Part shown: piece after piece, positions 24,315 to 36,448 of the stretch
Layout of the letters: every line of letters starts with the position of its first letter
Position numbering within the stretch: position 1 is the stretch's first letter
Notes under the pieces: generated by a model
Told to the model about the DNA's origin: nothing
The model's database searches: none
Seen by the model: only the letters and a program-made list of their open reading frames with translations
Made by a program: the position numbers and the translations under genes
From: Sitta carolinensis
Taxonomy: Eukaryota; Chordata; Aves; Passeriformes; Sittidae
DNA length: 64,000 bases
Reading direction: 5' to 3'
NCBI GenBank assembly: GCA_032173965.1
Contig: CM063288.1
Coordinates: forward strand, 14,922,501 to 14,986,500

Positions 24315-24505
24315 CTTCTTTCTTTCTTTCTTTCTTTCTCTTCTTTCTTTCTTTCTTTCGTTCGTTCGTTCGTTCGTTTTCGTTCGTTCTTTCGTTCTTT
24401 CGTTCTTTCTTCTTTCTTTCTTTCTTTCGTTCTTTCTTCTTTCGTTCTTTCTTTCTTTTGTTCTTTCTCTTTCTCTCTCTTTCTCTTTTTCTCTCTTTTC
24501 TTCCT
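24315..24505. repeat. Compound TTTC/CGTT microsatellite
   Basis: A pyrimidine-rich tetranucleotide array. It begins as (CTTT)n, changes at about 24359 into (CGTT)n units (six consecutive CGTT-type units with one TTTT break), then alternates CTTT and CGTT and ends as CTCTTT-type low complexity. The CGTT units put CpG sites inside a simple repeat, which is unusual because methylated CpGs usually decay. The serine/phenylalanine-rich frame across it is a repeat artefact. Confidence 0.96.
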
Positions 24506-25783
24506 CAGTGATGTTGTTTAGTACAACTGAGGATTAACTCAGAGAACTCAATTATACAATTTAAATAACATAGATAATAGCGAGAGTGCAAGAAGTATAA
24601 CAACTTAACAGTCATGACCACAGTAACACCATTTGCTTAACCATTGACAACTCTTAAAACCTCAGAGCTAGTGTATCTCTAACCCATGAACAGGAGGAGC
24701 AGTACATAATAACCATGACCTAGTTCACATTGCTCAGAGCATCCAGACAGAGAACCAAAGGCCACACAGTCAGCCCTTCACTGAGCTGTTCTCCTTTAAT
24801 GCACTTTTCAGGAGGAAACCCTTTTCTCTATACTTCCTGTGCTCTCTTGGCCATAGGTGTTCTACAAATTGGAATGGAAAATTCATATGATGAGAAGTTA
24901 TACAGGCTTTTCTGCTTCCAACAGTCCACCCAAAAATATAAGCCAGAGACAGGAAAGGGATGATATCATGCAAATGAAAGGCTGATACTTCTAAAGACAT
25001 GGAAGGAAAAGAAAAAAAAATATTATTTTATCTGATACAAATATATGGTGCATGCTCAGAAGCCAGAAAGCAAATAAAAAGAAGGAAGAAGCCCAAACAT
25101 TTCTAGCTCATAAGTATATACATTTCTTTTTCTTTATTTCCCCTCCTTTGTCTTAATCCTGTCAGGAAATTGAGACAAGCTGGAAGCATTCTCTCCTCTC
25201 CTGCCTCTACAACACTTTAATCTGCCTGATAGAATCTGTTTCAGAGTTGCTTAACCTATGAGGTCTTCTTAGGGCCACAGTCACCCCTGTTTCTCTGAGT
25301 TCTCATCACTGATGTGCACATGTGCCTCTCCACACAGAGGCACTCATAGACCTGCTTCCTTTGGCAGAATCTGCCTCCTTGCACATCCCTCAGGAGGGAG
25401 AATTAATACCATGTCTCTGACGCACACCCTGGTTCTCTCCAGCAGTACCAGCCTGGAAACCACATAGGCATAAGGAAAAAAAGGTTATTTTGGATGTGAA
25501 TTCACCATGGAGGAATGTGGTCAAGGTGATTCAGAGAGGAGTAAGCCATGACAAGTGTCTGACTGTCTGTCTGTGTGACTGATCCTGAAGAGACCTGTGG
25601 ACATCAGGAAGGTTGTTCAACATTCCCACTGTGGAAATCTGCTTGCAGCTTTGCCAGATTTTCATCATTGATGTTGCAATTGCCAAAGGATGTCTTGTCT
25701 CAAGCTTATTACCTACATGTCTGCAAAAGTGCGTACCTGTGTGTGTATATTTGTATGTATGTAAATGCTTATACACACATATA

Positions 25784-25785
<2 letters not shown>
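24506..25785. other. Noncoding, nothing specific recognised
   Basis: About 1.3 kb of unique-looking sequence with only short frames. No repeat family was recognised. Confidence 0.5.

Positions 25786-25815
<30 letters not shown>
25786..25815. repeat. (TG)15 microsatellite
   Basis: 30 bp of perfect TG repeat, preceded by an AT/AC-rich stretch with TATGTATGT and ACACACATATAT words from about 25735. A cysteine/valine-rich frame across it is a repeat artefact. Confidence 0.95.
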
Positions 25816-25816
<1 letters not shown>

Positions 25817-28678
25817 TGTCCAAAATATCTTACTTACCTTGCAAGGCTTGGTGGGCCAAATGCTTTGATTCACAGCATTGATTTGTAACGTGTCTTTTCT
25901 TCTAAGTTATATGACTTAGACTAAGATATTCCAGGAGTCTCCCTTAAAATTATTAAAGGCATTACTGACAATAACTAATGATGGGAAGGTACTGATAAGT
26001 AACACTCGATCTCTGACAACTTTAGTGTAAAAAGGCAAAATGGCAATTGTTTTTTTGAAAGGCCTCATTTTCTGTGCTACCCATCAAGCTTTTGATGTGT
26101 AGAACTAGAGATGATTGTTGTGTCAGCCAACATACCTGTTTGTACCTGTGAACATCCTCTCAAATTTGCCATGTTACTTTAACATGACCCCTGGAGTTTA
26201 TTAGTGCTCTTTCAAGATTTCTTAGATTTTATCATCCAAAATCTCCTAAGTCCTTATGCCCTGAGCTTGGGTCTCTCACCATCTAGAAGGACTGTGTTTT
26301 TCACATGCCATCCCCATAAATCAGTGGTATGTTTCACTTCCCTTCCACACTCTCCCCATCCATGGCTGAACTGCACATGTGCTGTACTCATGGGGAGCAC
26401 AGACTAAGAAAGACATTCCTGGAAAATGACTACTCAAATGCATCTGTTCAGGGAAAGACCATGAAGCAAGTAAGAGAGGGTTTGGATGGCATGCAGTCAG
26501 TAATGATTAATAAAGTAAAAGAAGAAAAGAAAAAGCTCTGTATTGAGTTGTTCTCTGCATAGAAGCATGGTGCACCAGAAGGCAAGCATTGTACTATAAA
26601 AAACCATCTCTGTAAGGCAAGACCATAAAACAAGGACTAAAGATGGCCATTCACTCCTGTCGAAGGAAGAAGTTTAAACACTCCTCACTATAGCTGGCAT
26701 GACAAGAATGACAAGTGTCATTTGTCGAAAGAATAAGCCTAAATGACAATTCCCCCTGGTTCTAGTTTCTGCTTACCTCAAGCAGTAAAATCTTAACTCT
26801 TTTAGGCTTACTAGAAATAAAAAATGTGGTTCTAGTGGATGAATTAAGCAGTTATTAAAAACTTGGGTAACTCTTTCAGAGAATTGATTTATAAATATAA
26901 AATCCAGATTTGCTACTGGAACCCTGCACTGGATTATTTTCCTTTTCTAAAACCTCCCTCAATGGTGCATGTTTTGAGCTCCCTGCAGTTCTAGTAGTGA
27001 GAGAGGAATCTTGCAACCCAACATCTTCTGCATTTAGGAAAGATGAAATGAAATGGTCCAACTGGACTTAGCTCCCCTCCTAAAGTCGCAAGTGAAAGTA
27101 TCATCTAAGCTAGAACATAAGACCTGGATCTCATTTTGCTCATATTTGAAGACTTTGCTCAAATCTGAGCAGCTACAGAGCAGAGAGGGGGGAATGTCCA
27201 CCAAAATCAGCATGGAGGAGAAGGGTGTCATTCAAGAGCAGCACAGAATTGCACAGGACAAAATGCAGACCAGAGCAGCTAATTTGATCAAACCAACTTC
27301 AGACAAGCCCAGATTTTAACATATTTCTTGAAAATGTGACCAATAGTCATCTGAAATTCATTAGGACAGAAGAACTGTATTTGTGATTCACTTGAATCTA
27401 TTTTTGTAAGATTTCTTCACACTACAGCCTCCAATGCACTAATATGACCAGCTAAAACACTGATAACTGTCTCTAAACAGACATTGCCGTCTCTAAGGCT
27501 AATTCTCTAAATTACTCTGAGTCAAATCAGCTCCAGAGAGAAGGCAAGGATTCTTCACACACCATCTCAGAAGCTGGGCTGTGTTTGTGGTGTAGATAAC
27601 CCTGCCACTGGATTTGTTATCACCTGGCTCAGACTGGCTGCTGTGGTTGATACATCACTGAGTGACACAGATTTTTGTGACTGACTCTATGCTACCACCT
27701 TAACTTCAGCAGAAAGCATCTCAGTTGCTGGAAGTCACAAATATTGGTTTTACAAACCTTGCTGCCTGCAGACGAGGCCAGAGATACAGACCATTGCTTA
27801 AACAATGCACAAAGGATTTAAGTTCCTTACTAAGCAATCCACAACCTTCCCCCTTCAAAAAAGTCATACCTTTTCCATATGTGTGTTACGTGTTTCATAT
27901 AATTTATTGCACACATGGTAAAAATATATCTGACAATATATAAAATGCAATTTTTAAAAGAAGAAAAAAATAGAATTGGCCTATTGTTCTGCTGTTTCAA
28001 ATATGGGACACCACACGATATACATTAAAATTATAAGAATATGTTGAAAATATTTTATGTCATTCTATGTAATATATCTGAAATATCATGACAGCTGCTA
28101 TAGGCTGTAATATGTTCCATATTGTCTGTTATATTCTAAATGTCTGTGATACATTTCATGAAATACATGGAACTCGAAAAAATGAATCAAACTTTTCCCT
28201 TTGCTTAATCAGAGTGCATGTAATAAATAAATTTACATATATATTCATGAAAGAAATAAAGAAAACAACTTGTTCATTCCTAACAATGCTTTTGTTCTTA
28301 TTAATTAACATATGGGTAAATGAGCTCTTATTTATAGTAAAAAAGGATTTCATAGACACCATAAATTTACTCCAGTACACAAATTCTTCAATTACAAGTT
28401 TGAAATGATCAAATGCAGAGTATACATAATACTCGGTGATTTACATAAACCAATGAAAACAGAATATAGAATAAAACTAGACAATCAGTCACACTTGCAG
28501 AAGCCACTTTACAAATATTTCATTGAAGCCATAAAGCTGTTTGATGAAAATCATCCTTCACACAGATGCCACAAAAGAGCGTCGCCCACCCAAAAGCCCA
28601 GTGTATTGTTACCAATTGCCTGACATATTGTGCTGAAAACTTAGAATATTATGTTCCATTCCAGTGCAAAAATAGAAA
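25816..28678. other. Noncoding; AT-rich 27.85-28.5 kb
   Basis: No gene or confident repeat. The interval 27.85-28.5 kb is distinctly AT-rich, with many ATAT and TTTAT words and few G or C runs. Frames are short. Confidence 0.5.
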
Positions 28679-28775
28679 ACCATAGAGACGGAAAAGACTT
28701 ATTAGCTTCCCTTTCTTCTCTTTCCTAGCAGCCTGATCAGGAAAACTTCCCATTGTATGTGACACTGAAAAAATT
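28679..28775 (-). mobile_element. Weak CR1 LINE 3'-end fragment
   Basis: ACCATAGAGACGGAAAAGAC, TTATTAG, and downstream CAGCCTGATCAGG, then TTCCCATTGTATG, follow the order of a reverse-orientation CR1 3' end (CATAGAGTTGGAAGGGACC, TATTAGATCATC, CAATGCAGGA, TTCCCTACAGTAT). Similarity is low and the CATCTAGTCC word is missing, so this is tentative. Confidence 0.33.
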
Positions 28776-29576
28776 CCCTGTGTTCTTATGCTTGTGGTGC
28801 TTTACAGCAGAGGGGAAAGAAGAGGAGCAGCTTCAGACACAGAGAAGGTGGCATCACAGGAAGGCAGCAACATGTTCTCTATATGCACTGGAGACAGGAG
28901 AAGTCATGAGCTCACCTTCCCACAGAGCTAGACATTAGGAAACTTAAAAGGGGCAGGATATCAGACCTCACAAGGGGACTACCTGGGGGTTTGGGTCACC
29001 CCTTTTGTTGGAGGTTTCACATGCCAGACAGAAAAACACCTATGAGAGGAAGGGACACATGGGAATAGGGCTGTGATATCACTGAAGCCATTTTTCCCTT
29101 TGGCCTGTTCAGTGATTACATGATTACATAAATTCAATAATTGCCATGTCAAGAGAGTACCTTAGGCAGCTTAATATGCAGAAAGCCATTTTTATAGCCA
29201 TGTTTTCTGGACAGGCATGCTACAAACTCTTTTGAATCTAGACATGATGCAGAAAAGCTGTTGGATATGAAAGGAAGTAACCGCTCCAACCAGAGGACAA
29301 TTTTGAGGCTTATGCATTTGGCCAAAATTCAGGTAAACTTGGCCCACTCCACCAGTGTGCTCTCTGTTTGCTTGCTTACTTGGTCTTTAAATTTCAGCTT
29401 CACTATTGACCTACCCCCGCCCTCTCCCTTGTTTAATTATCAGCACAAGGAGTTTTCATTGCCATGCTCACATGCTGTAGTGGTCAGCAGGGCTGTGGAT
29501 CTCACAGGATGTTCCCACACTCCACTGCAACACAGCTCTACATTTGACCACTCCTCTAGTCCAGCTTTTTCCCAGC
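28776..29576. other. Noncoding, nothing specific recognised
   Basis: A plus-strand frame at 29261-29602 (113 codons) runs into the tandem duplication that follows. No domain was recognised. No repeat seen. Confidence 0.5.
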
Positions 29577-29828
29577 ACCCAGACTTCCAGGGTGGTTTTT
29601 AAGAATTTAGTTTACAAATCTGCTAATCATGTGCCTACACATAGTAGTTAAACCCACCCGTACCGTCCTGAGAAAATATGCCTTTGTGGATGCTGGAAAT
29701 GGACCCAGACTTCCAGGGTGGTTTTTAAGAATTTAGTTTACAAATCTGCTAATCATGTGCCTACACATAGTAGTTAAACCCACCTGTACCCTCCTGAGAA
29801 AATATGCCTTTGTGGATGCTGGAAATGG
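29577..29828. repeat. 126-bp direct tandem duplication, two copies
   Basis: Copy 1 spans 29577-29702 and copy 2 spans 29703-29828, head to tail with no gap. Both begin ACCCAGACTTCCAGGGTGG and end TGCTGGAAATGG. By eye I find two differences, in the words CACCCGTACCG (copy 1) and CACCTGTACCC (copy 2). The unit is not a recognised transposon or satellite monomer. Near-identity implies a recent duplication or an assembly artefact. Confidence 0.95.
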
Positions 29829-29884
29829 ACTGCTGTGGAACTATGTGCACCTACATCTCTGAAACCAGAATTTGAAGAAAATGC

Positions 29885-29945
29885 ACCATGTTTGAGCCTC
29901 AGTTTCCCTACACATGTGAGAAAATAAGAACCTATAATTCAGGTG
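29885..29945 (+). mobile_element. Short MIR-like fragment
   Basis: TTTGAGCCTCAGTTTCCC, then ACATGTGAGAAAATAAGAAC, match the MIR segment CTGAGCCTCAGTTTCCTCATCTGTAAAATGG with small changes. Only about 40 bp align, so the call is weak. Confidence 0.33.
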
Positions 29946-31485
29946 GCTACTGAAATCATAGAATAATTTCTTATTTCATGGTCTAAGACAGAACCATGAC
30001 CAGCTCGACGCCTAAATGCAAAGTACTTTAAATGTCTGAATAGAGCAAATATCCAAATTCTCTTTGCAATGCAGTCAAAATCCAATGTTGACTTGTTTCC
30101 AGATTTAGCACACTTTTATGTGTTTATAGCTCATAAAAAGCAACAGGGTTTATGCACACATTTAAGTGCTTTGGAAGATAGAGATGGGTTATGTACATGT
30201 GGTGATACTCTGGTGATAGCCCTCCCCTGGATGTGCTATGATAGAATAGTCAGGGTTAAGCAACTTTGAACCAGTTCACATTTTAGGGGCTGGGATATAC
30301 TTATCTTCCCAGTGAGTCATTATTTCCTTGCTGCTAGCTATTAATAACCCTTAGAGGAACTTTTCTAGCTGATAACCATTTCCTATAATTTTTGGCATTT
30401 TGAACATGTTTTTATTTTATTTTCCCATTTCTCCCAGTCTCCCAAAGGCAGCCAGATTCCCAGAACCCTTGTGGAGTAAAGAGATCACTTCCTGCCCTTC
30501 CCATCCTCCTGTTTCCTCCACCACTTCCAGGCCAATAAAAGGACTTTAAGTTATTTAGATAATCTTTTTCTTTTTGGTTCTGTTCTGTTTTTTTTTTTTT
30601 TTAATGTGGTCTGTTACCAAGTACTTTCTCATTTTCTGTCCTGGGCCTTCATCTCCTCCATAGTCTAGATGTAATATGAACCAGTGAACTTTAAACACTT
30701 GGGGCCAGCAAGAGATCTTAAAGCAAGGTACATTTAATGAAGCAACATACATTTAATTATATTTAACCTCCCACCTGCTAAGGGTTAAAGTTCAAACACT
30801 GGCTGATAAGAAAGTTTCCCCTCTAGCTTGCTAAATTGTTGCTTTTATTATGTCCTTGCTTCTTTAGTTCAGAAAGGAGATACAGGCAATAAGTGGAAGG
30901 GCCAGTCCATGAATGGGGCAGAATTGAGAGTGATTTCACTTTGCAGTTCCACTTCTAAATTAAGCATGAAAGACAGGGGCTAGGATAATCCTCAATACAC
31001 TTTGTTCCTGCTCAGGATCAGCTCACTTCCTGGAGTTAAGTCTTTTTTACAAAAGGGAATTTCAGCATGAGGACATGTGCAGGGTAAGATAAAATCTCTG
31101 CTATTTTGCACAGTCTTGAGGAAAGCAATGATGTCTCATTTGTCTAGAGCAAAAGTGGGAAACATGTTAGCACAGATGCCCCCAGAAAGATGCAAATAGG
31201 GGAGAAGAAGGTCTAGAGGGATTATCAGGGTTGTGCTTTAAACACATTCCACCTCACAGATGCACAAGAAAGAGAATGGGGAAAAAGACCAGGAAAGATA
31301 AAATAACTTCCAGATGCAGCTCTTGCCCTGATGCAGCCAGATCCCTGCTGCCTCTCCAACACAACATTTCAGCCTCTCAGAGCTCATTAGGATCTAAAAG
31401 AGGGTCATAGACAATAACTGTGTGCCTTAAATCTTGTCCATCTTACAGGCATCTTGTCTCAAGCAATCAAAGGCAGCCTATGCTG

Positions 31486-31513
31486 GCACAGCCCAGTAAT
31501 TAGCCGGCTGTGC
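31486..31513. repeat. 8-bp inverted repeat framing TAATTA
   Basis: GCACAGCC (31486-31493) and GGCTGTGC (31506-31513) are perfect reverse complements separated by 12 bp that contain the palindromic homeodomain core TAATTA (31497-31502). It sits in unique-looking DNA followed by AAACAATAAATAAATCAG. A regulatory role is only a guess. Confidence 0.6.
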
Positions 31514-34000
31514 TTCCAGCTGGTTTGCAGGCACATGGCAGGTTAAACAATAAATAAATCAGATTAGGCTGAAATCTGTTAAGCAAGAGTGGTCCTGGCA
31601 TTCAAAGCCATTTCTTCAAAGCATTGCAGATCAGTGCTCAGGTTTTATATTCCAAAGCCTGTTATCATGGGTATGGCTACATGGTACTTTGCAGACAGAC
31701 ACAAGTTCATTTTGGCTGAGCTTTGAGTAGGAGCTATGGGTTGGCTTTAGACCAGACACAGTAAAACCTCCTGAGAGGGCAGGTATAGAACTCTGGTTGG
31801 CCTGGGGCTGATCCAAAGCCTGAATAGAGAAATCTTCTATCTTGTGTGGGAGGATTTTTCCCTGCACGTCCTAGGATAATGCTTGTGCTCATTTGCAAAC
31901 CTCACAGCTTCCATCCAAATGTACATTACCACTGACTGCTCCATGGACTTTCCTGTGTGCTGCAAAAGTGTTTAATGGGGAGCTCAAGGTCTGTGCATAA
32001 AAAGTATAGCTTATTTGTTAAAGTCAAAGACTCACTGCAATTTCTGAGAAGATAAAATATGGGGTTTTTTTTCAATAAATAAAATAAGGATTACCTATTT
32101 CTCTGGGATCTAGGGATTTTGGAGCAAGAAGACAGGAACATTTGATGCCTTCCAATGGAGCTGACTCTACTCTCAGTTCCCTCACATGGCCTACCACTCA
32201 TGGAGAAAATGCTTCACCCTTGAAAAGAGCCTCAACCACCTCCACCCTCGCTCTCCAACAGCTCCTCCAGAAGTCTCTGCCTGTGGTTCCTTTTGTCTGC
32301 ATCTTCACCCAAAGAGTCTGAGATATCCCAGGTGGACACATCAATGAGCAACGAATGTCAGGACACACTCTGTCAAGTCACTGGGGCTTCTGGAGAAAGA
32401 CTCTGTACAAAGGAGCTCTTGGGGAAACCCAGGGGTCACATTAAGTGGAAAGGGAGCCTTTATCTCTGGAAACACTTAAGAAAGTCTAAGTTATAGAAAA
32501 TGCTTTTTTACTCTTCTTCTACAGAATTCAAACTGTGGTAGAAACTCTACCAGTCCCAGCTCTTGATTCCTTGTGCTCAGCACTATATCAACAAAGCTGA
32601 GGAAGCTGCTCCCTGGCCACAAAACACACAATGTCATACCACCACAGAAAAAGGGACAAGCCGTTCTGAAGTGAAAGGGACTCTTTCCTGACATAGTCCA
32701 TGAAGAATTGTTTTTGTGGAAGTCAATATGCTATTGGTCTTATCTCATACATGTCTTTTTCCTTGTGTTCCTTCATGTTCTTTTCCACCCAGGCTTCAAT
32801 GAAATTCTCACAAAAAATTACTAATTCTCAGAAAGACTAAATTACAGTGCCATAAAAAAATATTTTTCAATCCCCGGGTTGGAGGCAGCTTTTAAACCAT
32901 TCAGTTTCTTTTCCCATACCTCCTGGCTGTCTCTTTGCTTTGGGGAAAGAAGTCAAGAATCTACCCAAATTAAAATATGTAGATTTTTTCCACAGAATAA
33001 ATACATACATCACAGCTAGCAGGTTGCTTATAGAAGCACTTTTGAACCTTTTCAGGCTGTGTTTTGCCTCCTGGAGTGGAGGGATCTTCTTTCCCTCTTC
33101 ACACTACCTCATTGGCCAGGCACCTTCCTTTAGTTAGGAGTTGTTCTAACCAGTGGAATAAATATCCCTTTTAAAATTATTTTCAGATGGAAATAATGGG
33201 TTCTCTTTCACTCTCCTATCTTCCTTCCTCCCCCATCCCTGTGGAACATTCACCATGGGCTGCATCTAGAGATGGTGAAAATTTGTCATGTTTTTATATT
33301 GTTGGAAATCTGTCAGAAATCCCAACTCCAAGACAGTTTTTTCCCCATAAAGCCTCTCCAAATTTCTTCCTCCCCTTGCTCCCTTCAGAAAACAAACAAA
33401 ATCACTTCCTTGGAGGAGAGAAGGTCAGAGCTCAGCTGCTTTGAGAGCTCATCCCCTGTCTGTGCCAGGATGGCTGTGGTTTTCCCCTGTCCCCCAGTGA
33501 GTGCAGGAAAGGCCAGCTGTTGGCAGGGACATGCTCCCAAGGCCATCCTGACGTCGTGGGTTCTTGGCAGCTGGAGAGCTGGTGCCTTGCTTGGGCTTGC
33601 TGCTCTGATAACTGGTGGCAGTCTGGGATCCCGCCCTTCCTTCCCATCGCCAGCTGATTCTGCACTCACCCAACTGCATTCAGGACAGCTCCTTTGGCTA
33701 TCTCTGTCAATGTCAGATCTAACAGGCGTTAATGGAGCTATTTCATGGGTTTGGTAGCTAGAGCTGCGGTGGGACTACATATCTTCTCATTCAGCTGACC
33801 CCAAGAAATAAAACTGGTGAAGCACACACTCGCAAATCCTTTAAACTAGCCAATGCCTACCTATCACATTGTGAGTGTTAAGAGAAAGATGTTAAATAAG
33901 GTTGATTTTCATCTGAAGCAGAGACAATGCCCAAATTTTAAATTTGCCCTTACTCTTAGACATTAAGTTAATTTCCCAGAGGTATACGAAAGCATGCATT

Positions 34001-34025
34001 CATCCATCTAACCTTTAGATGGATG
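34001..34025. repeat. Perfect 11-bp inverted repeat (3-nt loop)
   Basis: CATCCATCTAA (34001-34011) and TTAGATGGATG (34015-34025) are perfect reverse complements with loop CCT. A second ACCTTTAGATG word follows at 34035-34045. No flanking transposon structure is visible. Confidence 0.8.
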
Positions 34026-35018
34026 TTTTGTTTACCTTTAGATGTTTTAAATCTGTGACATAGTCCTATATTGCTCTGTTATAATTTTGTTTTCCCAAAT
34101 AATAAATAACTAACTTTGGGTTGTATTTGGCTGGAGGCTCTACTTGCAAGAAGCCAGATTTTTTGTCCAAACAATTGGGCCAAAGATTAAGGGTAGATAC
34201 TTTAACAATGTCATATCAGACCTGTTGTTTCTCATTTCCCACCTCACCCTCTTCTCTGACCTCTCAAACCAAGATGAAAATCACCTCCTAATCCTGCCTT
34301 CAGGTAGGCAAAAATGGGATGGACTTCTTTCTCAGCATCCAACTGCTTCTGTGCACCAACCAGTAGGAGTGGTGTAGGGTATATCTCCCTTCCCTGCTCT
34401 GGCTCTCATCTCTGCCATTGTTTCCAGCTGTTTCTCTTGTGCCAGCTTTTGGAAGGACTCAAGCAGATTGGCAGGAAACTTTAGTAGAAAGAACACTTTG
34501 CTATGGCATTCTTATTGTGTCACATAAATGTTATCCCATGGATATCCCCAGGATTATTGTCAGAAGTTACAGACCACAGACTAGGCTTTCCTTCCTAAGC
34601 TGTGTGTCAGTTTTTGCCTTGGCCATGATTCTACATTCACAACAGAGAGAGTTCTCATTAAGCCTGACTGAAATGGGAATGAGGAGATAGTTGTGAGTGC
34701 TTAATTCCTTGCTCAGTAAATTTCAGGATGAAAGGCCAAGTTCTTTGGGGAAGGTGGTTCAAAAAGCTTGCATTTTGGGGTTTCTCCTCCACAGCATGAA
34801 GCAAAACACCACATCTCAGTACATCATGTGTAGCCAGAAATTTTAAGGAGTTTTATGTCAAAATTCATCAACAAGAGATGATTAAAATCCCTAGTCATTT
34901 TTGACAGTCATGGCCAGAGCAATACTTCTGGGATGCAGAAGCAGTGACTGACTTTGCATGAGCTTCATGTTCTTTTGGCAACTTGGAATATTGTTACAGC
35001 TGCTAGAAATAAATAAAT

Positions 35019-35030
<12 letters not shown>

Positions 35031-35068
<38 letters not shown>
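35031..35068. repeat. Poly(T) tract, 38 nt
   Basis: 38 uninterrupted T residues, preceded by TTTTTTCTTC. If a retroposed element were responsible it would read on the minus strand, from about 35069 rightward into the tract. I recognise no SINE, LINE or processed gene there. Length in a homopolymer is prone to sequencing error. Confidence 0.95.
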
Positions 35069-35070
<2 letters not shown>

Positions 35071-35482
35071 TCAATTTTTCTTCTACATTTTTTAAAAAGG
35101 AAATAATATTTGGAGATTTTGCCAATGCCTCAACACTTCTTTCCAGTGGCTCTTTGCATTTTCCCAGCCTGCATTGTTTATAGTTTGTTAGTGATGGAAA
35201 TAAATAAATAATCATCCCCACAACAAGCATGTATCTCCCCATGTATGCTGCTTCACTCACTCATCACTGAGAACAAAACCTTAGTTGTTCTGTGTCATCT
35301 GACTGTTCCACTCCTTTTGCCTCCCTCTCTCTTGAATGCATGTGTAACGTGGCTTTATTTGCAACTCTGTCAGCCTAAGCAAGATTAATGTTTGCATGGG
35401 GGTGCAAAGCTGGCTCAGAACAATATCCTCTTTGAGAACCTTCCTCTAGAGATGGGTGCAGGAGCCACTTGGTATATTATTC

Positions 35483-35483
35483 C

Positions 35484-35518
<35 letters not shown>

Positions 35519-35532
35519 TGTATTTATTTATA
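35483..35532. repeat. (TTTA)n microsatellite
   Basis: About 50 bp of TTTA tetranucleotide repeat with one TTTATGTA interruption near 35519. Confidence 0.96.
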
Positions 35533-35862
35533 TTTGAATTTCTTAGTTCTTCTGTAGCAAGCTTTGGCAGCAGGCCCATAGCCAGATGGAACTGAACTGC
35601 TTTCTAAGAAAAACATGAGGAAGGAATTGCATTTTGATGTTGTAATTTCTTCATAGGGATATTTATTTCCAGTGTTTTTCCCCCCTCTCACTCCTCCCCC
35701 ACCTCTGGAATTTGATGTACAAAAGTCAGGGAAGCTATCAAACTGCTGCTGTTGTTGCTGGGTTTGCTTGCATCTGGTTTTAATACTGAAAGGTTTGGGG
35801 CAGACAGCTCCAGAAAGGGAAATCCACAGATTGGTCAGTGAAAGCAGTGACAGATTGCATCA
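35533..35862. other. Noncoding spacer before the LTR
   Basis: About 330 bp with a C/T-rich patch near 35680-35705 and a short GCT/GTT-rich patch (CTGCTGCTGTTGTTGCTG) at about 35742-35760. No gene was recognised. Confidence 0.5.
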
Positions 35863-36448
35863 TGGTGTTCTGGCCCAGTGAAGATGAGGAGTTTTTTGAG
35901 CGGCCCTTTTCTCACAGCTTCGCAGTTCCTTTGGCTGGAGGTGAGCGCAGAGCTCCTGCGTGCCCTGCGAGGGACGGGTAGGGATCAATTAACTCGTTTC
36001 ATCCGTCTAAACTGACAAGGAGCCATCAAGTGGTAACTTTATGTCATTACGGTGTGGGCTGAATTAGAAGTGGATGTTGAAGGTTCTACATGGAGTTTTT
36101 GTATCCCGTAATGTAGTCTGGTTTTCTAAGCCTGAGGTTTCTGAGTTTCTGAACTCAGTTTTTTCATGGTGTTTGGGTTTGAGAAGACCTTGTTCCTACA
36201 GACTTGACATAAACATCCTAAGTGTTATTGTAAGGAGAGTGATGTTTTGGATTCTTTTCTGTAGGATGGACTTGTCTCTATCCATCGGTTTGGGCCAATG
36301 GGAAGAAGAGTTCTGGCACTCTTCTAACCAATGGGAGTGGCCTGTTCTGAAAGGTATATAAGGAGGGCAATTGTTTTAATAAAGTGGAGTCAGATGCAGG
36401 TTTTATAATGAGGTCTCATGTCATCTGTTCATCACCCACAGCGACACA
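35863..36448 (+). mobile_element. Endogenous-retrovirus-type solo LTR
   Basis: The segment has the order expected of a retroviral U3-R-U5. A CpG-bearing 5' part (35.89-36.05 kb) is followed by CCAAT boxes at 36295-36299 and 36328-36332 (both inside CCAATGGG), a TATA box (TATATAAG, 36355-36362), a polyadenylation signal AATAAA at 36378-36383 and a tail ending in CAGCGACACA near 36448. No retroviral gag, pol or env remnant and no second LTR lie in the window, so it is best read as a solo LTR left by recombination. The ends are approximate and no target-site duplication could be fixed. It could in principle drive antisense or sense transcription of neighbours. The family is not identified. Confidence 0.6.

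Larger units (their letters stand above)
29946..35030. other. Noncoding, GC-richer patch at 33.4-33.8 kb
   Basis: About 5 kb without a recognised gene. A 15-nt poly(T) lies at 30588-30602. Between about 33.44 and 33.77 kb the sequence is richer in G and C, and frames open on both strands (for example 33272-33757 plus, 161 codons; 33385-33669 minus, 94 codons). None resembles a known protein and CpG content is low for a promoter island. A perfect 11-bp hairpin lies at 34001-34025. Confidence 0.5.

Noticed and set aside
29577..29828. Satellite or CRISPR-like array
   Set aside because: Only two direct copies with no spacer, so this is a simple tandem duplication. The window has no other regularly spaced repeats.
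33272..33757. 161-codon plus-strand frame in GC-richer DNA
   Set aside because: No family similarity, and the opposite strand is also open, so composition explains the lack of stops.
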